In this document: piece by piece, positions 9,239-17,298 of the stretch
How positions within the stretch are numbered: position 1 is the first letter of the stretch
Layout: every line of letters begins with the position of its first letter
DNA from: Pseudomonadota bacterium
GTDB taxonomy: Bacteria; Pseudomonadota; Gammaproteobacteria; Steroidobacterales; Steroidobacteraceae
Assembly: GCA_018240525.1 (NCBI GenBank)
Contig: JAFEFN010000005.1
Location: forward strand, 124,001 to 188,000
Direction of reading: 5' to 3'
Length of the DNA: 64,000 nucleotides
The notes under the pieces: generated by a model
Seen by the model: the letters and a program-made list of their open reading frames with translations, nothing else
Told to the model about the DNA's origin: nothing
The model's database searches: none
Made by a program: the position numbers and the translations under genes

Positions 9239-9646
9239 ATGGCTCACACATGGCAGCAACTGGAAGGCGCCGCACTGGTGCTGGCGCGCTCCCACCCGAT
9301 CAAGGATCGACTCGCCGAGGCTTACCGCGACTACCTCTCGCGCATCGACGTGGAGGAGCTGCCCGAGTTGCTGCGCGAGGAGTTCCGCGCCTGCCTGGAG
9401 TCCCTCACCCGCGAGCGCCCGCAGCGCGGCGAGGATGCCGTGCGCGCCACGGTGCGCAAGATGTCCAACCCCGAGGCCGATGCGGTGGCCGGCACGCTGG
9501 TGAAGCTCTACGGAGCGCTGGTGCGCGAGTCGCTGCGCCCGGCCGAACCGGCGCAGCTCACCCCGGTACCGGCGGTGGCCGCCGCGGCCGGACGGGGCAA
9601 GAAGGCCGTGCCGCAGGTGGTTTCCCTCTACGCCCACGAGGGGTGA
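9239..9646 (+). CDS. Conserved-looking protein of unknown function
   Basis: This 135-residue soluble acidic protein has no signal peptide or membrane segment. It is mostly helical by composition: repeated amphipathic stretches such as RLAEAYRDYLSRIDVEELPEL, read here only as a pattern. An Ala/Pro-rich linker precedes the tail GKKAVPQVVSLYAHEG. GAGG sits six bases before the ATG and codon use matches its neighbours. I do not recognise the family. It lies alone between the pilus cluster and the convergent TIR-like gene. Confidence 0.7.
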   Translation: MAHTWQQLEGAALVLARSHPIKDRLAEAYRDYLSRIDVEELPELLREEFRACLESLTRERPQRGEDAVRATVRKMSNPEADAVAGTLVKLYGALVRESLRPAEPAQLTPVPAVAAAAGRGKKAVPQVVSLYAHEG

Positions 9647-9664
9647 GCGCAGCGGGCGCAGCCC

Positions 9665-10117
9665 TCAGTCGAGCTTGAACTCGATGGTGTCCCAGCGCCC
9701 GGTCTTCTCGTGGCGCGCATGCACGCGGATCGCATCCACCAGCGCGCGCTGATCCCAGTCCACCACCTCGGTCGCCAGGTCCAGGATGGCCTTGGGCGCA
9801 GCCTTGCCGCTGCCGAAGGGCTTCATGAGGATGACCGGCTTCTTGCCCGACTGGGCGAACAGCAGCTGAAAGGTCAAAAGATCCTTGTCCGTCTCGTACA
9901 GGCTCGAGAGCGCGATCACCGCCTCGACCGGGCCGATCTGCCGCCGCAGCTCCTCGCGCACGGCTTCCCGGTCGGCACCGGGGCGGGCATCGGGCGCGCT
10001 GTAGTTCTTGTAGAAGAAGTTCTGCGCGCTCTCCAGGTACTCGAAGACGCGCAGGTAGTCGTCGCTGGCGGCCCAGGCGTGCGTGATGAACAGGCGGACG
10101 GGATTGGCTTGCGACAC
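9665..10117 (-). CDS. TIR-like domain protein (Thoeris ThsB / DUF1863-like fold)
   Basis: This 150-residue single-domain protein begins VRLFITHAWAASDDYLRVF, the first strand and helix of the TIR-like family that includes Thoeris ThsB. A core strand VEAVIALSSLY, a helix DLLTFQLLFAQSGKKPVI and a final WDQRALVDAI helix follow. By hand alignment, the position that carries the catalytic NADase Glu in active TIRs is Gln84; Glu75 lies nearby. The start is a GTG at 10117; longer readings run through non-coding sequence. It is divergent from the EEP-family gene at 10229, with 111 bp between. Function is unknown; no Thoeris ThsA partner is present. Confidence 0.8.
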   Translation of the reverse strand: MSQANPVRLFITHAWAASDDYLRVFEYLESAQNFFYKNYSAPDARPGADREAVREELRRQIGPVEAVIALSSLYETDKDLLTFQLLFAQSGKKPVILMKPFGSGKAAPKAILDLATEVVDWDQRALVDAIRVHARHEKTGRWDTIEFKLD

Positions 10118-10228
10118 GCGGCCAAGTTTCTCACAAAGAGGGCACGCCGGCACATGCGCCGGCCACCCGGCGCCGGCGCCGGCGGCTGACACAGCCGCGC
10201 GGCCGGCACGATAGAATGTGGCCTCAAG

Positions 10229-11017
10229 ATGGCCGCTGGAAACACCGCGCCCGTGCGACTGCTGGTCTACAACATCCGCTACGCCACCGGCACCGGGGCG
10301 GCCTTCCACCTGCCCCTGCCCGGGGCAGGCTACCTGCGCAGCAACCGCAAGGTCCTGGACGGCATCACCGAGTTCATCCGCGCCGAGAGCCCGGACGTGG
10401 TCGGCCTGATCGAGGTGGACACCGGCTCGATCCGCACCGGCAAGCTGAACCAGGCCGACTACATCGCCAAGCACCTCGGCCACTACTCGACCTTCCAGAC
10501 CAAGTACGGGGCCGATTCGCTCAACCAGTTCATGCCCATCGTGCGCAAGCAGGGCAACGCCTTCCTGTCGGGCCCGAGCGCGCATGCCGAGCGCTTCCAC
10601 TACTTCGACACCGGCATCAAGCGGCTGATCATCGAGCTGGAGCTCGCCGAGGTGTGCGTGTTCCTGGTGCACCTGTCGCTGAAGTTCCGGCACCGCCAGT
10701 ACCAGCTGCGCTACCTGCACGACCTGATCCAGAAATCCACCAAGCCGGTGGTGGTGGCCGGTGACTTCAACACCTTCTGGGGCACCCACGAGATCTACCT
10801 GTTCATGCGCGCGGCCGGGCTGCGCAGCGCCAACGCCGCCGGCCTGCCCTCCTTCCCGGCGCGCACCCCGCGCGTCGAGCTCGACTTCATCCTGGTGAGC
10901 TCGGGGATCGAGGTCAAAAACTTCCGCGTGCCCGACGTGCGCTTCTCCGACCACCGCCCGATCGTGTGCGACCTGGAGATCGGCGCGGCCGCCGCGCGCC
11001 GCGTCTCGGTCGCCTGA
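10229..11017 (+). CDS. Endonuclease/exonuclease/phosphatase (EEP) family protein
   Basis: This 262-residue protein has the EEP metal-dependent hydrolase motifs in order: LLVYNIRYATG (metal-binding Asn), GLIEVDTGS (metal-binding Glu), HLSLKFRHRQ (active-site His), VVVAGDFNTF (Asp/Asn pair), VELDFILVS, and SDHRPIVCDLEI (Asp-His dyad). The fold covers DNases, sphingomyelinases and phosphoinositide phosphatases; the substrate cannot be read from sequence. No signal peptide is visible, suggesting a cytoplasmic enzyme. It is divergent from the TIR-like gene and upstream of fadJ by 45 bp. Confidence 0.85.
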   Translation: MAAGNTAPVRLLVYNIRYATGTGAAFHLPLPGAGYLRSNRKVLDGITEFIRAESPDVVGLIEVDTGSIRTGKLNQADYIAKHLGHYSTFQTKYGADSLNQFMPIVRKQGNAFLSGPSAHAERFHYFDTGIKRLIIELELAEVCVFLVHLSLKFRHRQYQLRYLHDLIQKSTKPVVVAGDFNTFWGTHEIYLFMRAAGLRSANAAGLPSFPARTPRVELDFILVSSGIEVKNFRVPDVRFSDHRPIVCDLEIGAAAARRVSVA

Positions 11018-11062
11018 CACCGCGCCCGCCTCCCGAATCCCCGCTTCACCGAAGGCCACACC

Positions 11063-13111
11063 ATGAACGCGCCCGCCCCCACCGCCTGGTCCCTCGAGCG
11101 TGACGCCGAGGGCATCGCCTGGCTGAGCTTCGACAAGCCGGGCACCTCGGCCAACGTGCTCTCCGCGGGCGTGCTGGCCGAGCTCGACGGCCTGCTCGGC
11201 GGGATCGAGCGCGAGCTGCCCCGGGGCCTGGTGATCCTCTCGGCCAAGAAGAGCGGCTTCATCGCCGGGGCCGACATCAAGGAGTTCACGCAGCTGACCG
11301 ACGAGGCGACCGGCTACACCCTGACCCGGCGCGGCCAGAAGGTGTTCGATCGCCTCGAGGCGCTGCGCTGCCCCACCGTGGCGGCGATCCACGGCTTTGC
11401 CCTGGGCGGCGGCCTGGAGCTCGCCCTCGCCTGCCACTACCGCATCGGGGTGGGCGATGAGCGCCTGTCGCTGGGCCTGCCGGAAGTGCAGCTCGGCCTG
11501 CACCCCGGATTCGGGGGCACGGTGCGCACCGTGCGCCTGGTGGGGGTGCGCCCGGCGATGCAGATGATGCTCACCGGCAAGCCGGTGCGCGCGGACCAGG
11601 CGCTGAAGATCGGCCTGGTCGACCGCCTGGTGCCGGAGCCCGAGCTGCGGGCGGCCGCGCGCGCGTGCGTGCTGCACCCACCGGCACGGCGCCGCGCGCC
11701 TTTGGCCGAGCGGGTGCTGAGCAACGCCCTGGTGCGCCCGTTCATCAAGGGCACGCTGGTGGCGCAGGTCGCCAAGCGTGCCCCGCGCGCCCACTACCCG
11801 GCCCCCTACGCGATGATCGACCTGTGGGCCCGGTACGGGGCGCACGGGGATGCCTCCTTCGATGGCGAGGCGCGCTCGATGTCGCGCCTGTTCCTCGATC
11901 CCACCTCGCGCAACCTCGTCCGGGTGTTCCTGCTCACCGACCGGCTCAAGGCCCAGGGCGGCAAGGCCGCCAGGGACTTAAAGCGCGTCCACGTGGTCGG
12001 CGCGGGCGTCATGGGCGGGGACATCGCCGCGGTCGCCGCCTGGCGCGGCTTCGAGGTGACCCTGCAGGACCGCGCGCTGGAATACGTGGAGCCGGCCCTC
12101 AAGCGGGCGCGCGAGCTCTTCGACAAGCGCATCCGCGATCCGCAGCAGCGCGCGCAGGCCCTGCAGCGCCTGCGTGCCGATGTCGCAGGCGATGCGGTGC
12201 CCGAGGCGGACGTGGTGATCGAGGCGATCTTCGAGAACCTCGAGGCCAAGCAGGAGCTGTATGCGCGCCTCGAGCCGCGCATGAAGCCGGCCGCGCTCCT
12301 GGCCACCAACACCTCGAGCATCATGCTCGAGCCGCTCGCCGCGAAGCTGGCCCGTCCCGGCCGCCTGGTCGGGCTGCACTTCTTCAACCCGGTGCCGCAG
12401 ATGCCGCTGGTCGAGGTGATCCACGCGGCGGGGACCGAGCCGGACGGGGTGCAGCTGGCCACCGGATTCGCCCGGCGCCTCGACAAGCTGCCGATCGCCT
12501 GCCGCAGCGCCCCCGGCTTCATGGTCAACCGCGTGCTCACCCCCTACATGTTCGAGGCCATGCTGGCCGCGACCGAGGGCGTGCCGCTCGCCGCGATCGA
12601 CCGCGCGGCGGTGGACTTCGGCATGCCGATGGGGCCGATCGAGCTGATCGACGTGGTCGGCCTGGACGTCGCCGCGCACGTGGGCGAGATCATCGCCACG
12701 CAGCTGCAGCGCCCGGTCACCCAGATCCCGAGGCTCACCGAGCTGCTCGCCGCCAAGAAATTCGGCCGCAAGAGCGGCGCCGGCTTCTACCCGTGGCAGG
12801 ACGGAAAACCGGTGAAGCCGCCCGCCGCCGCGCCCGCCCCGCCCGACCTTGTGGATAGACTTATTCTCGTCATGGTGAACGAGTGCGTGGCCTGCCTGCG
12901 CGAGGGGATCGTGGCGGATGCGGACCTGGTCGATGCGGCCGTGATCTTCGGGGCCGGCTTTGCGCCGTTCCGTGGCGGACCTCTCACTTATGCACGCACG
13001 CGGGGAATTCCCGAAGTCGTGGCCTGTCTCACGGGGCTGGCCGCGCGCCACGGTCCGCGCTTCACGCCGGATGCGGGATGGAGCGCACTGGCGGGCACGG
13101 GAAAAGCGTGA
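11063..13111 (+). CDS. fadJ: FadJ-type enoyl-CoA hydratase / 3-hydroxyacyl-CoA dehydrogenase
   Basis: This 682-residue bifunctional beta-oxidation enzyme has two parts. The N-terminal crotonase domain shows FIAGADIKEF, HGFALGGGLELALACHYRI and GLPEVQLGLHPGFGGT (both catalytic Glu present). It is followed by a Rossmann 3-hydroxyacyl-CoA dehydrogenase, with NAD-binding VVGAGVMGGDIA, TNTSSI, LHFFNPVPQMPLVEV (catalytic His) and PGFMVNRVLTPYM. It hydrates trans-2-enoyl-CoA and oxidises the 3-hydroxy product. The thiolase partner FadI is not adjacent. EtfAB, the acyl-CoA dehydrogenase electron acceptor, is encoded elsewhere in the window. Length is slightly short of the roughly 710-residue family average. 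Confidence 0.92.
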   Translation: MNAPAPTAWSLERDAEGIAWLSFDKPGTSANVLSAGVLAELDGLLGGIERELPRGLVILSAKKSGFIAGADIKEFTQLTDEATGYTLTRRGQKVFDRLEALRCPTVAAIHGFALGGGLELALACHYRIGVGDERLSLGLPEVQLGLHPGFGGTVRTVRLVGVRPAMQMMLTGKPVRADQALKIGLVDRLVPEPELRAAARACVLHPPARRRAPLAERVLSNALVRPFIKGTLVAQVAKRAPRAHYPAPYAMIDLWARYGAHGDASFDGEARSMSRLFLDPTSRNLVRVFLLTDRLKAQGGKAARDLKRVHVVGAGVMGGDIAAVAAWRGFEVTLQDRALEYVEPALKRARELFDKRIRDPQQRAQALQRLRADVAGDAVPEADVVIEAIFENLEAKQELYARLEPRMKPAALLATNTSSIMLEPLAAKLARPGRLVGLHFFNPVPQMPLVEVIHAAGTEPDGVQLATGFARRLDKLPIACRSAPGFMVNRVLTPYMFEAMLAATEGVPLAAIDRAAVDFGMPMGPIELIDVVGLDVAAHVGEIIATQLQRPVTQIPRLTELLAAKKFGRKSGAGFYPWQDGKPVKPPAAAPAPPDLVDRLILVMVNECVACLREGIVADADLVDAAVIFGAGFAPFRGGPLTYARTRGIPEVVACLTGLAARHGPRFTPDAGWSALAGTGKA

Positions 13112-13243
13112 CGGGTGCCCGGCGCATCCAACACCCTGTGCTACCATCTGGAAGGCCTCGCGGCGCAGCCGGCTTCGTGCCTACTGCGTTGATTCAGGCA
13201 CCTTTTTCGCGGTTGATCTTTTTCCGGTAATTCTTGGGAAGAC

Positions 13244-14332
13244 ATGGCCGAGGAGCAGTCCGCCAGCGCCCAGCTACTTAAGACTTTCGCGCCGATGGAT
13301 GGCATGAAGCGCGAGAACGTGGCTGCGCTCGCCAAAAAAGTGAGCGTCAAGACGCTCTCCGCCGGCCGTCCGCTGATCTCCCAGGGCGACAGCGACAAGC
13401 GCACGGTCTGGCTGGTCAGCGGCCAGGTCGAAGTCACCGAGGATGGCCGCAAGGTCGCGACCATCACCGCCGGCACCCCCCAGGCGCGCAACCCGCTGTA
13501 TCCGAGCCTGCCGCGGCGCGTCACGGTGCGCTGCGTGGACGATGTGAGTTTCCTGTCCATCGACAGCGACCTGCTCGATGTGATGATCACCTGGGACCAG
13601 ACCGGCAGCTATGAGGTCGAGGAGCTGCAGGCGCAGCTGCAGCGCGCCGGGACCGACGACTGGATGACGACGCTGCTGCAGACCAACGCCTTCCAGACCA
13701 TCCCGCCGGCGAACATCCAGGCGATCTTCCAGCGCCTGCAGCGCGTGCCCTGCAAGAAGGGCGAGGTCATCATCAAGCAGGGGGACGAGGGCGACTACTT
13801 CTACATCATCGTGCAGGGCAAGTGCGCGGTGACGCGCGAGACCCCGCTCAGCCGCGAGGGCATCAAGCTCGCCGAGCTGCAGGTCGGGGATACCTTCGGC
13901 GAGGAGTCCCTCATCGCCGAGGCCAAGCGCAACGCCACGGTGACCATGGTCACCGACGGGGTGCTCATGCGCCTGAAGAAGCAGGACTTCCGCGAGCTGA
14001 TGAACGAGCCGCTGCTGCAGTGGGTCACCCCCGAGCAGACGGCCAAGATCGTGGCCCGCGGCGGGCGCTGGCTGGATGTGCGCCTGCCGAGCGAGCACCA
14101 GAACCTCGGCATCGAGGGCGCGCTCAACGTGCCGCTGTACCTCATCCGCCTGAAGCTCTCGACGCTCGATCGCAGCAAGCCCTACATCGTCTACTGCGAC
14201 ACGGGCCGGCGCAGCTCCGCCGCGGCCTACATCCTGGTGGAGCGCGGGTTCGAGGCCTACGTGTTGCGCAACGGACTGGGCAATGGTGCCGGCCTGCAAC
14301 TGGTGCGCGGCGCCGGGGCCGACAAGCCCTAG
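13244..14332 (+). CDS. Double cyclic-nucleotide-binding domain protein fused to rhodanese
   Basis: This 362-residue cytoplasmic protein has three modules. A degenerate cNMP-binding domain covers about residues 15-115. A second, better-preserved one covers about 145-255, with IKQGDEGDYFYII and the phosphate-binding-cassette-like FGEESLIAEAKRNATV at 219. A rhodanese domain covers about 265-355, with WLDVRLPSEHQNLGIEGALN and active-site Cys318 in YCDTGRRSSAAA. There is no DNA-binding helix-turn-helix, so it is not a Crp-type regulator. The likely role is ligand-gated sulfur transfer or a redox signalling scaffold; this is inference. Its stop codon overlaps the convergent PEP-CTERM gene in a shared CTAG. 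Confidence 0.85.
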   Translation: MAEEQSASAQLLKTFAPMDGMKRENVAALAKKVSVKTLSAGRPLISQGDSDKRTVWLVSGQVEVTEDGRKVATITAGTPQARNPLYPSLPRRVTVRCVDDVSFLSIDSDLLDVMITWDQTGSYEVEELQAQLQRAGTDDWMTTLLQTNAFQTIPPANIQAIFQRLQRVPCKKGEVIIKQGDEGDYFYIIVQGKCAVTRETPLSREGIKLAELQVGDTFGEESLIAEAKRNATVTMVTDGVLMRLKKQDFRELMNEPLLQWVTPEQTAKIVARGGRWLDVRLPSEHQNLGIEGALNVPLYLIRLKLSTLDRSKPYIVYCDTGRRSSAAAYILVERGFEAYVLRNGLGNGAGLQLVRGAGADKP

Positions 14333-15054
14333 AATCCGCCGCGCCGGGCCGATCGCGCAGATCGGCGCCGTTGCACCAGCAGCACCCCCAGTCCTGCCAG
14401 CGTGCACAGCGCCAGCGTACCCGGTTCGGGAACCGCCACGGAGGCGGGAATCCCCTGTCCCTGCGCATTCACGTTCAGGAACCCGAAGGCACCGGAAATG
14501 GAAAACTCCTGTCCGGCGGAAAAGAAAGCCGCGGTGCCCAGGAAGGCGGTCCAGTCCGGCGGGGCCAGCGCGTACTGGGTAAAGAAGTCCGCCCCTCCGC
14601 CGCCGTTGGGGAGACGGGCACCGCCAAAATAGCTAGCCCCCGGTCCATAGGGGAACGGCGTGGCGCCGCCGAACGCAAAGGTGCCCGAGGACAGGGACTC
14701 GATCACTTTCCCGTCAGCCGTAAGGGTCATGTTGCTGGCGCTGAAGCTCTCGTCGATCCGGCCGAGTACCGACCCTCCGTTAATCCCCGGCACGGCTGAC
14801 CAGGACCCCTGCGCCGTGCTGGGGTCAACAAAGAAGCTCTCCGTGAGCGTCGTGGGCATCGCCCCGGGTCCGTTCCAGATGTTGTCCGGCCAGCTACCCG
14901 GTCCCCCGCCATTGGGCACGACGGTGAAGTTGAACTGCATCTCCACCAGCGACGTTGCCGCACACGGCGTGGGTGAGCAGTTGCTTTGTGCGACCGCGCA
15001 GAAGCTGACAGCCCATAACGGGATGGCGGTGACAACCCAGACGAGCGTGCGCAT
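14329..15054 (-). CDS. PEP-CTERM sorting domain protein
   Basis: This 241-residue exported protein has an N-terminal signal peptide (MRTLVWVVTAIPLWAVSFCA) and a C-terminal tripartite sorting tag: VPEPGTLAL, a hydrophobic helix, then the basic RRRSARSARR. PEP-CTERM proteins are processed by exosortase (EpsH) and associated with exopolysaccharide. The body is rich in Gly, Ser, Phe and Asn and resembles no enzyme. AAGGGGA lies seven bases before the ATG. It is convergent with the cNMP-rhodanese gene. No exosortase is in the window. Confidence 0.88.
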   Translation of the reverse strand: MRTLVWVVTAIPLWAVSFCAVAQSNCSPTPCAATSLVEMQFNFTVVPNGGGPGSWPDNIWNGPGAMPTTLTESFFVDPSTAQGSWSAVPGINGGSVLGRIDESFSASNMTLTADGKVIESLSSGTFAFGGATPFPYGPGASYFGGARLPNGGGGADFFTQYALAPPDWTAFLGTAAFFSAGQEFSISGAFGFLNVNAQGQGIPASVAVPEPGTLALCTLAGLGVLLVQRRRSARSARRGGF

Positions 15055-15585
15055 TGGCGTTCCCCTTCACACGGGTGCCCCGGTGGCCGTGTGCAGAAGA
15101 GTTGGTTGTTGAGCGCACGCTACGCCGCACAGATCGCGGCTGCAATTTCCCATGTGGGCAGGCCGCGGGCCTGCTCAGCCCAAGCTACATCGTGTGATGT
15201 GCCCTCCCCGCGCAATCAATTAGTTACGTGCGAATGTACCCCCGACGTAACCACGGGGGTGCCCGGCCCCCGATCCTGCCCGCACCGGACGCCCCGGCGC
15301 CCGTAACCGCAAGGGAAAGGCTCCGCGCCGCACGCGTTTCCGTCACCGTTTCGACCCGCTCCCCGGCGTCGCCATGGATCGCCGAGCAGGCGCCACCGTA
15401 GGCATCCGTGGGTGGCATCGCACACCCGTCTGCGCCCTGCACCGCCGGGGCATCCGCGCTGTCCGGGGTGCCCGTCCGTGGTGGCACGCACACGTGCAGT
15501 CGCTGAGGTCCATGGACGCAGCGTGCGCCCCGCGGCGCCATGCGCGCCACACGCATTACCGGTGCGTACATCCAGATACGCGCAC
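15055..15585. other. 531-bp non-coding gap at the left edge of the low-GC island
   Basis: I read both strands and found no convincing gene, RNA gene or insertion sequence. Short open frames here have no recognisable motifs and no ribosome binding sites. The base composition shifts from GC-rich in the left part to more mixed sequence near 15550, which marks the probable island boundary. It also holds the upstream region of the PEP-CTERM gene. Confidence 0.5.
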
Positions 15586-16263
15586 TTACGGCGCCGACCA
15601 ACGGTGTTCTAGGTTTCGTTGGCAAAACCGAATTGCGCCGGGCACTTTGACTATCAGCGGCTCGTCGATGCCTCGGTCCATCAACCAGACGAGCCGGTAT
15701 TCGTGCTGCGGGGCGAACGACACATGCTTCACGAAATACGGGCAATAGCTCACGGCCGCATCGAGGTACCGTGATCGACGTATGCGGTTCTCCGGTGTGT
15801 CGGTCAGCATTTCTAGCGGGATTTCACCCAGGTCCCGCCGGAACCACGAGCCGTAGATGCACGGCCCTTCCAAACCTTCCACAAATCCGGAGAGCTGTTG
15901 CGCCACCGCGCGGGCGAAGGAAGTCGTGTCTTGGATGGCGATGCAGCTTTCGGCCTGGAACTGGGCGGCGGCCTCCTGCGTGTCAATCGTGCCGCCACAG
16001 AGGACATACGCATTACGGCCGAAGTCTAATTGCGCTGTTATCTGCTCCATCTCACCGGTACTGCGACGAAAATGGTGCCAAACTCTCGGCGCCCCTTCTT
16101 GCTTATCCAGGCGCTGCTCGTCCTCGTGCTGGTGGAACTTCTTGAAGCAACTCAGCTGAAGCGTTCCGTCGGCGAAGAACTCATCGACGTGTTTCCGAGC
16201 GATGAAGCGATACATGGTGGGTTGCACCACGCGCCACGGTGAATCGAACGGTACCGTTATCAT
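15586..16263 (-). CDS. Island protein of unknown function (DUF2971-like appearance)
   Basis: This 225-residue soluble protein of mixed composition is unlike its GC-rich neighbours. The N-terminal part, MYRFIARKHVDEFFADGTLQ followed by LSCFKKFHQHEDEQRLDKQEG, resembles the opening of DUF2971-like proteins often found in accessory regions. FAPQHEYRLVWLMDRG near the end fits the same type. TGAGG lies five bases before the ATG. It is the last of the co-oriented minus-strand genes of the island. The function is not known, and the family assignment is tentative. Confidence 0.65.
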   Translation of the reverse strand: MITVPFDSPWRVVQPTMYRFIARKHVDEFFADGTLQLSCFKKFHQHEDEQRLDKQEGAPRVWHHFRRSTGEMEQITAQLDFGRNAYVLCGGTIDTQEAAAQFQAESCIAIQDTTSFARAVAQQLSGFVEGLEGPCIYGSWFRRDLGEIPLEMLTDTPENRIRRSRYLDAAVSYCPYFVKHVSFAPQHEYRLVWLMDRGIDEPLIVKVPGAIRFCQRNLEHRWSAP

Positions 16264-16310
16264 GGCGGCCTCAGGCGGTCTTGGGGGTTACCTTCGCCGC
16301 CGCTTCGAAC

Positions 16311-16697
16311 TCAGTTAAGGAAGCAGTCAACGCCGCTCGGTTCCGCGGAGGGGTCGAGTCCCTGCACTCGGCCATCTTCCGTGCATTCGTTAGCCAGGTC
16401 GGCCTGCTCCATGCCGGTCTTCACCCGGATGCAATTCGCGAAGTCCCCGGCGACCGCGCATTGCTGGCGCGCCTCGCCGTACTGCTTGCAGATGCGCTTT
16501 ATCGCGCACTGTTGCTTAGTGCGCTCCTTGGCAACGCTTTCCCGGGAAGCACGAGCGGCTGCCTCTTCCTGCGTTTCGGGCGGCACCACGGCCGCGAAAA
16601 CTAAGATACCCAGGATCATCAACACAGGTATCGCGAGGACGACCAGCACGCGCCAGTGCTCAGTGAATAGAACCCGGAATGCTTTGCGCAAACCCAC
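16311..16697 (-). CDS. Small single-pass membrane protein with a Cys-rich periplasmic domain
   Basis: This 128-residue protein has one strong transmembrane helix at about residues 16-38 (VLVVLAIPVLMILGILVFAA), then a charged stretch EEAAARASRESVAKERTK. The C-terminal domain has six Cys (motifs QQCAIKRICKQYGEARQQCA and DFANCIRVKTG). The positive-inside rule puts the N-terminus in the cytoplasm and the Cys domain in the periplasm, where disulfides could form. No enzyme family is recognised. It lies in the island, 47 bp upstream of the 15586 gene on the same strand. Confidence 0.6.
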   Translation of the reverse strand: MGLRKAFRVLFTEHWRVLVVLAIPVLMILGILVFAAVVPPETQEEAAARASRESVAKERTKQQCAIKRICKQYGEARQQCAVAGDFANCIRVKTGMEQADLANECTEDGRVQGLDPSAEPSGVDCFLN

Positions 16698-16742
16698 AGG
16701 CGTTAGCTTAGCGCCTTACCGGATCTTCTGTGGTCTTGCGCC

Positions 16743-17237
16743 CTATTCGGGTTCCCAGGGCGGGACGTCGGTGCCGACACCCAGCACCCATACAACTTTC
16801 CCTTGGTGCTTAACACCCAGACGCCATCGGGCGAACGCGTGCGCGAGGTCGCCTGCGGGCCACGTGGTGATGTGGCCGTTGATGAGGTCCAGCACTGGCC
16901 ACTCATTTGGCGCCTGAGCGATGCGAACGCGGAGGTAAACACTCACGCCGTTGTAATAGGCTTCGCCGGTGGAATTCAGACCCGGCGCGCCGAGTTGGCT
17001 GGGCATCGATAGATCAGGCTCGAACATCAGATCATTACCAAGCAGCAGAACTTGCTGCTGGTGATAGCTCGACAGCTCAAACGCACCCTCGTTGAACGAG
17101 GTCAGCATAAGACGGTGCGGCGCCAACTCAGGGCGGCATACGATGGCAACTTTTCCGTCAACATGGCCAAGCGAGCCAACCGCGTCTGGGCGATTGAGTT
17201 GGGTCGTAGCGAACTGCAGCCCACGAATTTCGACCAT
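16743..17237 (-). CDS. Island hypothetical protein
   Basis: This 164-residue soluble protein has no recognised motif. Composition is balanced, with beta-rich segments such as KVAIVCRPELAPHRLMLTSF and VSVYLRVRIAQAPNEWPVLD, and the acidic end DVPPWEPE. The ATG at 17237 is chosen because AGAGGTG lies six bases upstream. An in-frame start at 17297 would extend into the neighbouring gene's end and lacks a ribosome binding site. It is downstream of the HNH-like gene on the same strand. Function unknown. Confidence 0.6.
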   Translation of the reverse strand: MVEIRGLQFATTQLNRPDAVGSLGHVDGKVAIVCRPELAPHRLMLTSFNEGAFELSSYHQQQVLLLGNDLMFEPDLSMPSQLGAPGLNSTGEAYYNGVSVYLRVRIAQAPNEWPVLDLINGHITTWPAGDLAHAFARWRLGVKHQGKVVWVLGVGTDVPPWEPE

Positions 17238-17298
17238 AGGCACACCTCTGTGGCTGGGACTCACTCCCTTCTGTGCCCAGTTGGCATTCCCTCCCACC

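Noticed and set aside
10118..11845. Upstream extension of the TIR-like protein to 726 residues
   Set aside because: The extension runs antisense through the EEP-family gene and fadJ; the TIR fold begins right after the GTG at 10117.
16247..16258. 12-bp palindrome AACGGTACCGTT as an operator
   Set aside because: It lies inside the first codons of the 16263 gene and could arise by chance; no second copy was found.
16703..16942. 79-residue minus-strand frame inside the 16743 gene region
   Set aside because: It overlaps the better-supported 16743-17237 gene in another frame, lacks a ribosome binding site and has no motif.
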